A DNA stretch of 64,000 bases from Chitinophaga qingshengii (GTDB taxonomy: Bacteria; Bacteroidota; Bacteroidia; Chitinophagales; Chitinophagaceae). Below, piece after piece: positions 26,643 through 36,510 of this stretch. The translations under genes and the position numbers were made by a program. How positions within the stretch are numbered: position 1 is the first letter of the stretch; each line of letters begins with the position of its first letter. Location of the stretch: the NCBI RefSeq assembly GCF_014529935.1, contig NZ_JACVFC010000001.1, forward strand, positions 186,001-250,000. The letters run 5' to 3'. Under the pieces are notes generated by a model, which searched no databases, had not been told where the DNA came from, and saw only the letters and a program-made list of their open reading frames with translations.

Positions 26643-29600
26643 ATGAGAGAAAGTTTATTCTCCCAAGGGGGTTTATTGCCCCGTTGTATACCAATACCAA
26701 CAACCAAAATTCCGGCAGATCCCACCACCAGCTTGTCTGTCCGGAGCCGATTAAAAAAAGTATTATTAATCATGAAACTTACAGGAATGTTGTTGCTCGC
26801 GCTTTGCCTGCAAGTAAGCGCCCGGGTTTATTCCCAAAAGGTGACGTTAACGGAGCGAAATGCTTCCGTACAGCAACTATTCAGTACCATTCGCCAACAA
26901 ACCGGTTACCTGTTTCTGTACAGTAACGAAACGCTGAAGAACACACACACCGTTTCCGCACAGTTGACAGACGTACCACTGAAAGAAGCGCTGGACCATA
27001 TCACCAGTAACCAGCCTATTACCTACAGCATTGAAGAAAACAATACGATCCTTATCAAACCCAAACCGGTAGCAGCAGCCTCCGCTCCCGTTGTACAGTA
27101 TCTCAGCGGTACCGTAAAAGACAGCAAGGGGTTGCCGCTTATCGGTGTAACAGTGAAGGTGAAAGGCACCGCCCATGGCGCCATCACCAATGAACTGGGC
27201 GTTTGGCAGTTACAGGCAGCAGACAATGCCGCTGTACTCGTCTTTTCCTTTATCGGCTACAGTAATCATGAAGAGCCCATCAATGGCAGAACTTCTATCA
27301 ATGTAGTCCTCAGACAGGAAGACAAAAATATGAGTGAAGTAGTGGTAACCGGCTATCAGAAGATAGAACGCCGCACCCTCACATCTTCCATCACCTCCCT
27401 CAAAACCGAAAACCTGAAAACCATCAACCAGCCGAATATCGACAAGCTGTTGCAAGGCCAGGTGCCCGGTATGGTGGTAATGAGCACTTCCGGCGCTCCC
27501 GGCGCAGTACCCCAGATCCGTATCCGTGGTACATCCACCCTGAGCGGTAACACCCAACCACTGTGGGTAGTAGACGGTATCATCCTCGATGATCCTATCA
27601 GCGCTTCAGTAGACGATATCATGACCAACCGTAACCTCATCGCTTCCGGTATTGGTGGTATCAACGTAGAAGACATTGAGTCCATCAACGTACTGAAAGA
27701 CGCTGCCGCTACCGCTATCTATGGCACCAAAGCCGCCAACGGGGTGATTGTGCTGACCTCCAAAAAAGGTACCTCCGGCAAAACCCGTATTAACTTCAGC
27801 AGCTTTGCTACGGTGGGTATGCGGCCTAAGATAGAAGATGCCTATATGATGAATTCCAAGGAAAGAATCGGGGTGAACCTGGAAATGGTAAGACGCGGCG
27901 TACTCACCGCCACTTCTCCCCGTTCCGGTGATTATGGCACTGCTACCGACTTTGAGCGGGCACTGGTAGATGTACACGATCATAAAATCAGCTGGTCTGA
28001 GTTTGAGCAGAAAGTGAACCAGCTGGAACAAGTGAATACCGACTGGTTCCAATACCTCTTCCGCAATTCCTTTACCCATCGCCAGAACCTGAACATCTCC
28101 GGTGGTAATGAAAAAACTACTTTCTATCTCTCCGGCAGCTACATGGATGAGCAAGCCACCGCGCTGAAAACAGGGATGAAAACCTATACCGGCTCACTGA
28201 AAGTATATACCAAACTGCATCCTACCTTACGTTTAGGCGGTATGCTCGACGTTAACCGCCGTGACAACGAAAGTTTCTTCGCCACCGATTCCCGCGAGAA
28301 CCCTTTCGAATGGTCTATCTACACCACCCGCGCACAGAACGCATATGATCCCAATGGCCAGTACAGCTACCTGTATTACAACGGTATCAAATACAACTTC
28401 ATGGAAAACCGCAACGCCGGCTGGCGCAACTCCCAGAACTTCGGTATCCGCGGTACCGTAGACCTGGAGTGGAAACCGATCAATTCACTGATCTTCGGTA
28501 GCCTTTTCTCCTTTGCCAATCAGAATACCACTGACGAGGACATCGCTACAGAAAACAGTTATTTTGTGCGCGGCAGACAGCGGGACTACATCAGTGTTAT
28601 CGACTACAAGACAGTACAGTTATGGAAAGAGGGCGGTTACCGCAAAGGCAGGAACAATAACAACAAATCCCTCACCTTCCGTAACCAGGTGTCTTATATG
28701 CCCGTGCTGAATGCCAACCATCGTTTTGATGTAATGGCCGGCCAGGAAATACGCACCTCTAAATATGAAGATGAAACCACCGAAATATACGGTTATGTAC
28801 ACGATCGTGGCCGTCAGCAAATGTTACAGTTAGGCGTATTGCAACAACAAGGCAAACCTTACTGGTCAGAAAACCTGAACCAGACAGCTGCTGTCTCCTA
28901 CTTCGGCACTACCGGTTATACCTTCAAAAACCGTTACACCGTTAGCTTCAACGCCCGTACAGACGGTTCCAACCGTTTCGGTCTGCGTACCAACCAGCTG
29001 TTCCAGCCACTGTGGGCTGTAGGCGCCAACTACCAGATGAAAGAAGAAAATTTCCTCGCCAACAAAGACTGGTTGAGCTACCTCACCATCCGCGCATCCT
29101 ATGGCAGCCAGGGTAACGTAGCTTCCCAGGCGTATTCTGACCTGGTAGCTACTATCGGCAAACCGGATCTGGCCAATACCGATAACTACCTCGTGATTAA
29201 CGCACCGAAGAACCCTAATCTGAAATGGGAGAAAAACTATACCACCAACCTCGCGTTGGAATTAGGTCTGTGGAAACGCCGTGTGATGATCACCGCAGAA
29301 TGGTATAACAAAAAAGGGGTGGACTTACTCGGCAGCAAACGGGTATCCCAGGTATCCGGTTTCAGCACGCTGCAGGTAAACTGGGCTTCCATGAAAAATA
29401 CAGGTATGGAAGCATCTGTCAGCACCATCAACATCGACACAAAAGATTTCCGCTGGACAACCAATATCAATGCCGGTTACAACAAAAATGAAGTGCTGGA
29501 TGTGTATTCCCTTCCTACTGTTGACGGTATGACCAATGCACAACGTTACGATTTTGCTGCATCTGCCGTGGTAGGTAAACCGATCAACGGTTTATGGTCT

Positions 29601-30290
29601 TACCGCTATGCCGGTTTGAACAAAGACGGTCGTGCTACTTTTTATACCACCAAACCAGGTGAAACCGTATCCAACGGTATGCGTAACATCGACGGCCTGG
29701 TATACTCCGGTACCACCATGCCGCTTGTACAGGGAGGTTTCACCAATACCTTCACGTACAAGAAGTTTACGCTGTCTGCCTTATTCATCGGTAGTTTCGG
29801 TAATGTGATCCGCCTGCGTAACCCGAGCAACAGCATGATGTTCTACTATCCGGAGCCAACACAGAACCTCTCCGCAGAATGGGTGAACCGCTGGCAGCAA
29901 CCAGGCGACGAGGCGAAAACCAACATTCCCAGACTGGAATCAGAATCCACCATTCCGGGCCTGACGGATGTATCGCCCTACAACGCCACTATGTACAATA
30001 ACAGTGATCTGAGAACTGTAAAAGGAGACTTTGTGCGCCTGCAAAACCTGTCACTCAGCTACGACCTGTTCAACCCACGCCTGCGTAAGGCTGGTATTCA
30101 GAACATGCGTTTCATGTTACAAGGCAACAACCTGCATGTGTGGAAGAATAGCGAATTGAAAGGCCAGGACCCGGAGGCAACCGGCTCTGTGATGAGATAT
30201 AGCAATACCAACAGTGCAAACGTCTCCTTCGGTAATACTTACCTGCCGCTGCCCCGCTCCTATTCTTTCTCCTTTTCCTTACAGTTTTAA
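26643..30290 (+). CDS. SusC/RagA-family TonB-linked outer-membrane transporter with STN domain
   Basis: 1,215 residues from ATG 26643, or 1,172 from ATG 26772 (MKLTGMLLLALCLQVSA), where the evident signal peptide begins; many Chitinophaga SusC genes carry such an N-terminal extension, so the start is open. Domain order: signal peptide, STN signalling domain (VQQLFSTIRQQTGYLFLYS), carboxypeptidase-like domain (LPLIGVTVKVKGTAHGAIT), TonB-box region MSEVVVTGYQ, plug (IRGTSTL, LWVVDGI, LKDAAATAIYGTKAANG) and the 22-strand barrel ending SYSFSFSLQF. It imports a bound nutrient across the outer membrane together with the SusD partner and reports occupancy to FecR. The substrate cannot be read from the sequence. 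Confidence 0.96.
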   Translation: MRESLFSQGGLLPRCIPIPTTKIPADPTTSLSVRSRLKKVLLIMKLTGMLLLALCLQVSARVYSQKVTLTERNASVQQLFSTIRQQTGYLFLYSNETLKNTHTVSAQLTDVPLKEALDHITSNQPITYSIEENNTILIKPKPVAAASAPVVQYLSGTVKDSKGLPLIGVTVKVKGTAHGAITNELGVWQLQAADNAAVLVFSFIGYSNHEEPINGRTSINVVLRQEDKNMSEVVVTGYQKIERRTLTSSITSLKTENLKTINQPNIDKLLQGQVPGMVVMSTSGAPGAVPQIRIRGTSTLSGNTQPLWVVDGIILDDPISASVDDIMTNRNLIASGIGGINVEDIESINVLKDAAATAIYGTKAANGVIVLTSKKGTSGKTRINFSSFATVGMRPKIEDAYMMNSKERIGVNLEMVRRGVLTATSPRSGDYGTATDFERALVDVHDHKISWSEFEQKVNQLEQVNTDWFQYLFRNSFTHRQNLNISGGNEKTTFYLSGSYMDEQATALKTGMKTYTGSLKVYTKLHPTLRLGGMLDVNRRDNESFFATDSRENPFEWSIYTTRAQNAYDPNGQYSYLYYNGIKYNFMENRNAGWRNSQNFGIRGTVDLEWKPINSLIFGSLFSFANQNTTDEDIATENSYFVRGRQRDYISVIDYKTVQLWKEGGYRKGRNNNNKSLTFRNQVSYMPVLNANHRFDVMAGQEIRTSKYEDETTEIYGYVHDRGRQQMLQLGVLQQQGKPYWSENLNQTAAVSYFGTTGYTFKNRYTVSFNARTDGSNRFGLRTNQLFQPLWAVGANYQMKEENFLANKDWLSYLTIRASYGSQGNVASQAYSDLVATIGKPDLANTDNYLVINAPKNPNLKWEKNYTTNLALELGLWKRRVMITAEWYNKKGVDLLGSKRVSQVSGFSTLQVNWASMKNTGMEASVSTINIDTKDFRWTTNINAGYNKNEVLDVYSLPTVDGMTNAQRYDFAASAVVGKPINGLWSYRYAGLNKDGRATFYTTKPGETVSNGMRNIDGLVYSGTTMPLVQGGFTNTFTYKKFTLSALFIGSFGNVIRLRNPSNSMMFYYPEPTQNLSAEWVNRWQQPGDEAKTNIPRLESESTIPGLTDVSPYNATMYNNSDLRTVKGDFVRLQNLSLSYDLFNPRLRKAGIQNMRFMLQGNNLHVWKNSELKGQDPEATGSVMRYSNTNSANVSFGNTYLPLPRSYSFSFSLQF

Positions 30291-30302
30291 AACAGTGCTA
30301 TC

Positions 30303-31754
30303 ATGAAATTTATATACCTGACGCCTCTGCTATTGTTTTCACTGGTTTTTACCAGCTGCAACAAGATGCTGGACATAAAACCGGTTAACAGGATGATGCC
30401 GGTGAGTATTTCAGATTACGAATCCGTTTTACTGGGCGGATATCCGCGCGTAGACTATTTTATGAAGACGGAGTTGATGACCGACAACATCTACGCCAAC
30501 ATGAATATCATCGCCAACGTCCAGAAAGATCTGGACCTGTGGTTTACCTGGAACCCTTCCAAACAGTCGGATGGTGTAGAAACAGATCCTTATTGGGGTC
30601 AGCTCTATACTTCCATTTATTACGCCAACAGCGTATTGGATAATTTTAACGAGCGGCAACCGGCCAGTGGTGAAAAAAACCAGTTCGAAACCGTAAAGGG
30701 AGAAGCATATGCCCTGCGGGCCTGGTGTTATTTCTACCTGGTGAATTATTATGCGGAACCTTACAGCGCCGCTACCGTTAAGGCGAATGGCGTTCCCATG
30801 CCATTGAGTGCAAAGGATGTTCATCAAAACACCCAAAACAACGTACGGGAGCCACTGGAAAAAGTATATGCCCAGATACTATCCGACCTCGATCAGGCAT
30901 CTTCCTTCCTGTCCGGTAAAAAGTCGATCAACAAGTTCCGGTTTGACGCCACTGCAGTGAAGGCGTTACAAGCCCGTGTGTATCTTTTCATGGGTGACTA
31001 TGAAAAGGCGATTACCGCCGCCACGGATGTTATTGTCAACAAACCCTTGTCTGACATGAACAACATGCAGGCACGCATTGATGAAAAAACAGACTTCTAT
31101 GCCTTTTCCGGCAACGTCGGTTTTATAGATGGTGGTGATTACAAAAACGAAGTCCTGTTTTTCACCGGTGGCACCGCCAATACCAACATGTACTATCATA
31201 GTAACTATATGTTCAGGCCATCTGTAGAGCTACTGGCATTGTGTAACCGTCCTACCGGTGGCAGGGATTACCGCCGGTATATTTTTTCCACTTTTTACGA
31301 CCTTACCACCCCTGCAGGTAAACAGAACGGACCAACGCTTTATAACATGTACGCCAAACAGGAAAACCCCTGTTATTATATTGGTTTGAAACTGGGTGAA
31401 ACCTATGTCATCCGTGCAGAAGCCTATGCCCGGTTAAAACAGAAAGACAAAGCCATTGCCGATCTCAATACCCTGTTAACCACCCGTATCAGGAAAGGTG
31501 AGTTTGTACCATTGGTGGCGAGCGATTTCACCGATGCCACCGCACTGAACAGGGTATTAGAAGAACGCCGTATAGAAACCTCTTTCGAGGGTGGCTTACG
31601 CTGGATGGACCTGAGAAGAAATGGTAAACCGGCGCTTTCCCACGTCTATAAAAACGGGCAGGTGTATGAGCTCAAACAAAATGACAACCGTTACCTGTTG
31701 CAGATACCGCAGTCTGAAATCATCAACAGCCCCAATATGCCATTAAATCCATAA
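30303..31754 (+). CDS. SusD/RagB-family nutrient-binding outer-membrane lipoprotein
   Basis: 483 residues. Lipobox FTSC with Cys19, then the SusD architecture: NSVLDNFNE, GEAYALRAWCYFYLVNYYAEP, the TPR-like ALQARVYLFMGDYEKAI, and the C-terminal YVIRAEAYARLKQKDKAIADLN with VLEERRIETSFEGGLRWMDLRRNG. The N-terminal part (VNRMMPVSISDYESVLLGGYP) matches the RagB-like subgroup. It caps the SusC barrel and captures the substrate at the cell surface. It starts 12 nt after the SusC stop. Confidence 0.96.
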   Translation: MKFIYLTPLLLFSLVFTSCNKMLDIKPVNRMMPVSISDYESVLLGGYPRVDYFMKTELMTDNIYANMNIIANVQKDLDLWFTWNPSKQSDGVETDPYWGQLYTSIYYANSVLDNFNERQPASGEKNQFETVKGEAYALRAWCYFYLVNYYAEPYSAATVKANGVPMPLSAKDVHQNTQNNVREPLEKVYAQILSDLDQASSFLSGKKSINKFRFDATAVKALQARVYLFMGDYEKAITAATDVIVNKPLSDMNNMQARIDEKTDFYAFSGNVGFIDGGDYKNEVLFFTGGTANTNMYYHSNYMFRPSVELLALCNRPTGGRDYRRYIFSTFYDLTTPAGKQNGPTLYNMYAKQENPCYYIGLKLGETYVIRAEAYARLKQKDKAIADLNTLLTTRIRKGEFVPLVASDFTDATALNRVLEERRIETSFEGGLRWMDLRRNGKPALSHVYKNGQVYELKQNDNRYLLQIPQSEIINSPNMPLNP

Positions 31755-31774
31755 TTATCAAAACAAAAGCGCAC

Positions 31775-32680
31775 ATGAAACCAATATATATTTCCCTGCT
31801 TGCTTTGGCCGCCTGCTGCATGGGCTGTTCCAAAGAAGCCCAACCGGAAATGACACCGGATCTGGGTATAGGAAAACAATTTTCGCCACCGGCTGATAGT
31901 CCTGCTGAGATAAAGGATATGTATAACCGCTATGGTTTGTGGGTACGCATGGATTTTAAGGACTGGAAAGAAGTGACCAACGGGGTACTCGCCACCGATC
32001 CCAACAACCGTTGGGGCGCCACCAAAATAGATGATGCTTCCCGTCCCGCTATCACCATGTATTCTCAGGCATTGCTTTCGAACGTATCGGAGAAGTTCGC
32101 CAAAAAGTTTTTCCCACTCGAATTTTTCTTTGTGAAGACCTATGGAGGCAGCTTTTGGATGGATGACCTTAAAATACTGGGGCGTAGCCGGCTGATTATC
32201 ACCTGGCCCAATCAGATGTTTGGCGCTTTGCCTGTTACCGATCCGGCTAACCATTACTATCAGGATTCTGTGCTCACCCGGCATATCTGGTATAGTATCG
32301 GTTTCATGGCAGCAGCCAGGTTCGACGCCCCACCGACCGAATTTGTACTGGCTGGTAAAGCCTATGATGGCGGTGAAGCGAGGGATAAGGTGTTTCAGCA
32401 ATTCCCCAATGACCGGGATGCCCGCGAGAAAATTTTTGATCAAATGGCGCTCAACGGTGGCTTTATTACCGCCGGTGGCACTATTTCCTTTGACAATGAT
32501 TTTGCCGAATGGATACAAGTACTGGCTACTGAATCATATGCCAATATCAAAGCCCAATATCTCGATAACAGCGCCGCCCGCACCCGTAAATACGAAGTAC
32601 TGGTGCGTTTCCTCAAGACTTATGACTGGGATATTCAGGCCAGTGGCGAGCATTATCGTGACCGCTTAGATCATCCATAA
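31775..32680 (+). CDS. SusCD-associated lipoprotein, metallopeptidase-like without HExxH
   Basis: 301 residues; lipobox CMGC with Cys18. The C-terminal half has the landmarks of the putative zinc-binding metallopeptidase lipoproteins that accompany SusCD pairs: GGFITAGGTISFDNDFAEWIQVL and KYEVLVRFLKTYDWDIQ. Active members carry HExxHxxxH upstream of this; here the corresponding stretch reads RHIWYSIGFMAAARFDAPP, which has one His and no Glu, so the zinc site is lost. It may bind peptide or act as a structural surface component. It lies 20 nt after SusD and before the TlpA gene, all in one direction. Confidence 0.75.
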   Translation: MKPIYISLLALAACCMGCSKEAQPEMTPDLGIGKQFSPPADSPAEIKDMYNRYGLWVRMDFKDWKEVTNGVLATDPNNRWGATKIDDASRPAITMYSQALLSNVSEKFAKKFFPLEFFFVKTYGGSFWMDDLKILGRSRLIITWPNQMFGALPVTDPANHYYQDSVLTRHIWYSIGFMAAARFDAPPTEFVLAGKAYDGGEARDKVFQQFPNDRDAREKIFDQMALNGGFITAGGTISFDNDFAEWIQVLATESYANIKAQYLDNSAARTRKYEVLVRFLKTYDWDIQASGEHYRDRLDHP

Positions 32681-32704
32681 TACATCAGATAAACCAACGA
32701 CGAC

Positions 32705-33826
32705 ATGAGAACAATTAGTTTAACAGCCGCCTGCCTGCTGCCTGTCCTGGCTTTTGCCCAGGAAGCGCAGTACACCATTAATGGCAGCATAGGCAAAGGC
32801 AATCAGTACGAAAAAGCGTACCTGTACAGCAGTAACAGCAAAGGCAGGATCATCGATTCTGTGGCCATCCATAACGGTACATTCACCTTCACCGGTAAAA
32901 CAGATATTGCCTCCAGGGCGTTCCTGTTCACCGGCAATACCCTGGCTGGTTCCTACACCGCCAACCGACTGGTATTTTACCTGGAGAAAGGTAATATCCG
33001 CGTTCAGAGCGCTGATTCTATCATCAACGCCACCGTTAAAGGCGGCGCCGCCAATACCGTATACCAGCAGTATAAAGCCGCTTCCGCCGATGTGAATACA
33101 CGTTCCGAAGCGCTGAACAAAAAATACTATGGTACCCCGGCAGCAGAAAGGCAGCAGGAAGCGTTCAAACAGGAATACCAGGCCGAAAACAAAGCCATTT
33201 CCGCCGCACAGCAGAAAGTACTGACCAGCTTCATCAAAGGTCATGCGAACACGTCTGTCAGCCTCGACGCCCTCACCGAATGGGCCGGTTACGATCCGGA
33301 CCCGGCAGTAGCAGAGCCGGTATTTAAACTGTTGTCACCTGCCATTCGAAAAAGCAAAGCCGGTCAACAGTTTGCCGGTCAGCTCGAAAGCCAGCGTAAA
33401 ACCGCTATCGGTGTATTAGCACCGGAGTTTACCCAGAACGATACCCTGGGTAATCCCGTATCCCTGAAAGACTTCCGTGGTAAGTATGTGCTGGTTGACT
33501 TCTGGGCCAGCTGGTGCGGACCTTGTCGCCAGGAAAACCCTAACGTGGTAGCGGCTTTCCATAAATTCAAGGATAAGAACTTCACCATACTGGGCGTATC
33601 CCTGGACAATGAAAACGGCAAGTCATTCTGGATGCAGGCCATCCACGACGACAAACTGGCCTGGACACAGGTATCCGACCTGAAAGGATGGAAAAACGAA
33701 GCCGCCAAAATGTACGGTGTGCAAGGGATTCCGGCCAACTTCCTGATTGGCCCTGATGGTAAGATTGTCGCCAAAAATCTTCGTGCCGAGGCCCTGGAGA
33801 AAAAACTGGCCTCTCTGTTACAGTAA
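32705..33826 (+). CDS. TlpA-like thioredoxin with N-terminal DUF4369
   Basis: 373 residues with signal peptide (residues 1-19, ending LAFAQ). Residues about 22-120 form a DUF4369 beta domain (YTINGSIGKGNQYEKAYLY), a helical linker follows, and the C-terminal 140 residues are a TlpA/AhpC-type thioredoxin: PEFTQNDTLGNPVSLKDF, VDFWASWCGPCRQENP with the redox CGPC, and GIPANFLIGPDGKIV with the cis-proline. Such periplasmic oxidoreductases are regularly encoded next to SusCD systems and keep exported proteins or substrates reduced. It is the last gene before a terminator. Confidence 0.94.
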   Translation: MRTISLTAACLLPVLAFAQEAQYTINGSIGKGNQYEKAYLYSSNSKGRIIDSVAIHNGTFTFTGKTDIASRAFLFTGNTLAGSYTANRLVFYLEKGNIRVQSADSIINATVKGGAANTVYQQYKAASADVNTRSEALNKKYYGTPAAERQQEAFKQEYQAENKAISAAQQKVLTSFIKGHANTSVSLDALTEWAGYDPDPAVAEPVFKLLSPAIRKSKAGQQFAGQLESQRKTAIGVLAPEFTQNDTLGNPVSLKDFRGKYVLVDFWASWCGPCRQENPNVVAAFHKFKDKNFTILGVSLDNENGKSFWMQAIHDDKLAWTQVSDLKGWKNEAAKMYGVQGIPANFLIGPDGKIVAKNLRAEALEKKLASLLQ

Positions 33827-33834
33827 TATTACAG

Positions 33835-33867
33835 CAGCCGTTTCCTTTGGGAGACGGCTGTTTTTTT
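33835..33867 (+). terminator. Terminator of the SusCD operon
   Basis: CAGCCGT (33835-33841) pairs with ACGGCTG (33854-33860), extended inward by TCC/GGA, and is followed by seven T. It closes the sigma-FecR-SusCD-TlpA unit. Confidence 0.85.
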
Positions 33868-33948
33868 AAACGACTTCGTATAGCCCAACGGGTTACTTTA
33901 TCCTACCCCTAAATATCGTACATTCATAGTACATCAAATCCGTTGTTT

Positions 33949-35583
33949 ATGCCAGGTTTCGACTTTGAGCATGTGAGCAACCAGGTACCCGTACTGGAGA
34001 ACTATAATACGTTCACCACCCATCCCCTGCTGCAAAACAGCCTGCAAGTCTATGGCGGCGGCCAGTTCACCCCGCTTGCCACCGCACTGGGCCAGCTGAT
34101 GGGCAGTCGCGCTTTCCTGGAAGCGGGCATCCTTGCCAATACCTGCCTGCCGGTACTGCATACCCACGACCGCTTCGGTAACCGGCTGGACACCGTAAGC
34201 TATCACCCCGCCTATCACCAGATGATGAGCGCCGCCATTGAGCACCAGGTGCACTCCATCGCCTGGACCGCCGAAAAAGACGGTTACCTGGTCCATAGCG
34301 TACTCTCCTATCTCAAACAGCAGATCGATGAAGGCAGCAGTTGCCCGCTGACCATGACCTTCGCCGTTGTGCCCTCCCTGCAACTGGCGCCTGATATTGC
34401 CCGGGAGTGGCTGCCCCTGGTGCTGTCCAATACCTACGACGAAAGGCATATCCCTTACTACGAAAAAAAGGGCGTCACCTTCGGTATGGCTATGACAGAG
34501 CCCCAGGGAGGCAGCGATGTACGTGCCAATATCACCCAGGCACATCCGGCAGGTAACGGCGTTTATCATATCACCGGCCGCAAATGGTTCTGCAGCGCCC
34601 CCATGAGCGATGCCTTCCTCGTACTCGCCCAGGCCCCTAAAGGCCTCAGCTGTTTCCTGATGCCGCGTTTTACACCTGACGGCGCCCCTAACAAACTCCG
34701 GTTCCAACGGCTGAAAGATAAACTGGGCAACCGTTCCAATGCCTCCGGAGAGGTGGAGTTCCATGGAGCCTGGGCACAGCTGATCGGCGAAGAAGGCCGG
34801 GGTATCGCCAATATTATGGAGATGGTACGGCATACCCGCCTGGACTGCGCCGTCGGCTCCGCCGCTACCTTGCAACGCGCCCTCGCTGAAGCGATTCATC
34901 ATTGCCGGCACCGGCACACTTTCGGGCAGTCGCTGATGCGGCATCCGCTGATGCAAAACGTGCTCACCGATCTGGCCCTGGAATCCGCCGCAGCCACCAC
35001 CCTGGCTATGCGCCTTGCCAAAGGCTTCGACGACGCCCGCACCGATGCCACCGCCCTGCATTTCACCCGCATCGCCACCGCTGTCGGCAAGTTCTGGAAT
35101 ACCAAACGCGCCGTACTCGCCATGGGTGAAATACTGGAATGCCTTGGCGGCAACGGATACGTAGAGACCTCTATCCTGCCGCGGCTTTACCGCGATGTGC
35201 CTGTCAACGCAATATGGGAAGGCTCGGGGAATATCCAGTCGCTGGATGTGCTTCGTGCCATGCATAAAGAACCTGCCAGTATGGAAGCGCTGATGCAGTA
35301 TTTCCTTGCCGGGAAAGGGCTGCATCCGTTGCTCAATAAACATGTGGAGGGTTTACGGCAGCTGCTTTCCTCACCGGCAGATCTTGAACGCAAAGCGCGT
35401 CTGATTGTAGAGAAAATGGCGCTGGCTATGCAGGCGATAGAACTGATACAAACGGCCTCGCCTGCCGTGGCAGAGTTGTTTTGCCGGGCGAGACTGGGTG
35501 TGGATAGAAGTTTGACCTGGGGTGGATTATCGGAGATGCAGGGCTGGGAAGACGTAGTGGCCGCGGTGTATAGCGGCGATTGA
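33949..35583 (+). CDS. AidB-like acyl-CoA dehydrogenase family protein
   Basis: 544 residues from ATG 33949 (a TTG lies two codons earlier). Length and motifs match AidB and related isovaleryl-CoA-dehydrogenase-like flavoproteins: ACAD FAD-binding MAMTEPQGGSDVRANIT, GRKWFCSAPMSDAFLVLAQ, the catalytic-region RLDCAVGSAATLQRALAEA, HRHTFGQSL, and ILECLGGNGYVETSILPRLYRD with AIWEGSGNIQSLDVLRA. E. coli AidB binds DNA and is induced by alkylation; whether this protein oxidises an acyl-CoA or has a damage role is open. It stands alone between the SusCD terminator and an AraC gene. Confidence 0.9.
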   Translation: MPGFDFEHVSNQVPVLENYNTFTTHPLLQNSLQVYGGGQFTPLATALGQLMGSRAFLEAGILANTCLPVLHTHDRFGNRLDTVSYHPAYHQMMSAAIEHQVHSIAWTAEKDGYLVHSVLSYLKQQIDEGSSCPLTMTFAVVPSLQLAPDIAREWLPLVLSNTYDERHIPYYEKKGVTFGMAMTEPQGGSDVRANITQAHPAGNGVYHITGRKWFCSAPMSDAFLVLAQAPKGLSCFLMPRFTPDGAPNKLRFQRLKDKLGNRSNASGEVEFHGAWAQLIGEEGRGIANIMEMVRHTRLDCAVGSAATLQRALAEAIHHCRHRHTFGQSLMRHPLMQNVLTDLALESAAATTLAMRLAKGFDDARTDATALHFTRIATAVGKFWNTKRAVLAMGEILECLGGNGYVETSILPRLYRDVPVNAIWEGSGNIQSLDVLRAMHKEPASMEALMQYFLAGKGLHPLLNKHVEGLRQLLSSPADLERKARLIVEKMALAMQAIELIQTASPAVAELFCRARLGVDRSLTWGGLSEMQGWEDVVAAVYSGD

Positions 35584-35598
35584 TATTTTTTCCTTAAA

Positions 35599-36432
35599 TT
35601 GACCGCCTTGAAACCTGCTGAACAAACATATCATGATTACAGATTGCCCGTTCCACCGGAATTCGAGACGGTGTTTTCTCATTTCTATTTTGCAGCAAAC
35701 AATTCCGCCAGTCCGGTAAGCAAAACATTGCTGCCGTCCTTTCAAACGATTATGGTATTCAATTTCGGGGCTAAAGCCCGGTTGATTTCAAGACAAAAGA
35801 CCGAAATTGAAGTAGATAAATGTATTGTCCTTGGCCCCATAAAGTCTGTGTTTGATTATGTACTTCCTTCCGGAGCGCAGATTTTAGTCGCCAATTTCAA
35901 AGATGATGCATTTTATCGCTTTTTTGGCAAAGCCTCTCTTTCAGACCATCTACCCATTCATCCGGATGAAGCCATGGAAGAAAACTGCTTCACTTATTTA
36001 TGGCATCAATTAAACGGTATCACCGGTGTGCCAGACAAAATAGATCGTATCCTCGATTTTTGCAGACCTTACTTAAAATTACAGGACAGCACCGCCGCCA
36101 TGCTGGCTAACTTTAAAGACGATACCCTCAACCCAATCAAATCTGTTGCCGAAGAAACCGGACAGACAGAGAGGAACCTTCAATTGATACACAAAAAATA
36201 TTTTGGATATAGTGCGAAAGAGATCAGCCGCTACCAGCGTTTTATAAAAGCTATCGGACTCATTCAACAGACCCTTTTATCAATAAACAAGGTCGACTGG
36301 TTTGACATTATAGCCGAATGCGGGTATTATGACCAGAGCCAGCTGATCCACGACTTTAAACACTTCATCCACCTCTCTCCTAAAAACTTTGTGAAGTTCC
36401 AGCAGGATATTTGTCAGCCTTCCGCAGAATAG
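35599..36432 (+). CDS. AraC-family transcriptional regulator
   Basis: About 277 residues. The C-terminal 100 residues hold the two helix-turn-helix units (KSVAEETGQTERNLQLIHKKYF and WFDIIAECGYYDQSQLIHDF, then FIHLSPKNF). The N-terminal 170 residues are a cupin-like sensor domain. No ATG lies at the start, so TTG at 35599 or 35608 is likely. It is 15 bp after the AidB-like gene and 78 bp before an NAD(P)H oxidoreductase with its own promoter, which it may control. Confidence 0.88.
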   Translation: MTALKPAEQTYHDYRLPVPPEFETVFSHFYFAANNSASPVSKTLLPSFQTIMVFNFGAKARLISRQKTEIEVDKCIVLGPIKSVFDYVLPSGAQILVANFKDDAFYRFFGKASLSDHLPIHPDEAMEENCFTYLWHQLNGITGVPDKIDRILDFCRPYLKLQDSTAAMLANFKDDTLNPIKSVAEETGQTERNLQLIHKKYFGYSAKEISRYQRFIKAIGLIQQTLLSINKVDWFDIIAECGYYDQSQLIHDFKHFIHLSPKNFVKFQQDICQPSAE

Positions 36433-36473
36433 CCCTTTTCGTTTTCTTACAATTTTCCCGCTGGCCGTCATGC

Positions 36474-36508
36474 TACTTTTGTTTTGTTCTATTACTTAAA
36501 AACAAAAC
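36474..36508 (+). promoter_or_regulatory. Promoter and inverted repeat before the NAD(P)H oxidoreductase
   Basis: TACTTTTG (36474-36481) matches the Bacteroidota -7 element, 29 nt before the ATG. It runs straight into an inverted repeat, GTTTTGTT (36481-36488) with AACAAAAC (36501-36508) and a 12 nt spacer, around the transcription start. Such placement suits a repressor site or a 5' end hairpin. Confidence 0.6.
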
Positions 36509-36510
36509 AA

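Noticed and set aside
33934..35343. A 469-codon frame on the minus strand opposite the AidB-like gene
   Set aside because: It is a reverse-frame shadow of a GC-rich coding gene. Its composition is Gly/His/Gln-rich without domain signals, while the plus strand shows full acyl-CoA dehydrogenase motifs.
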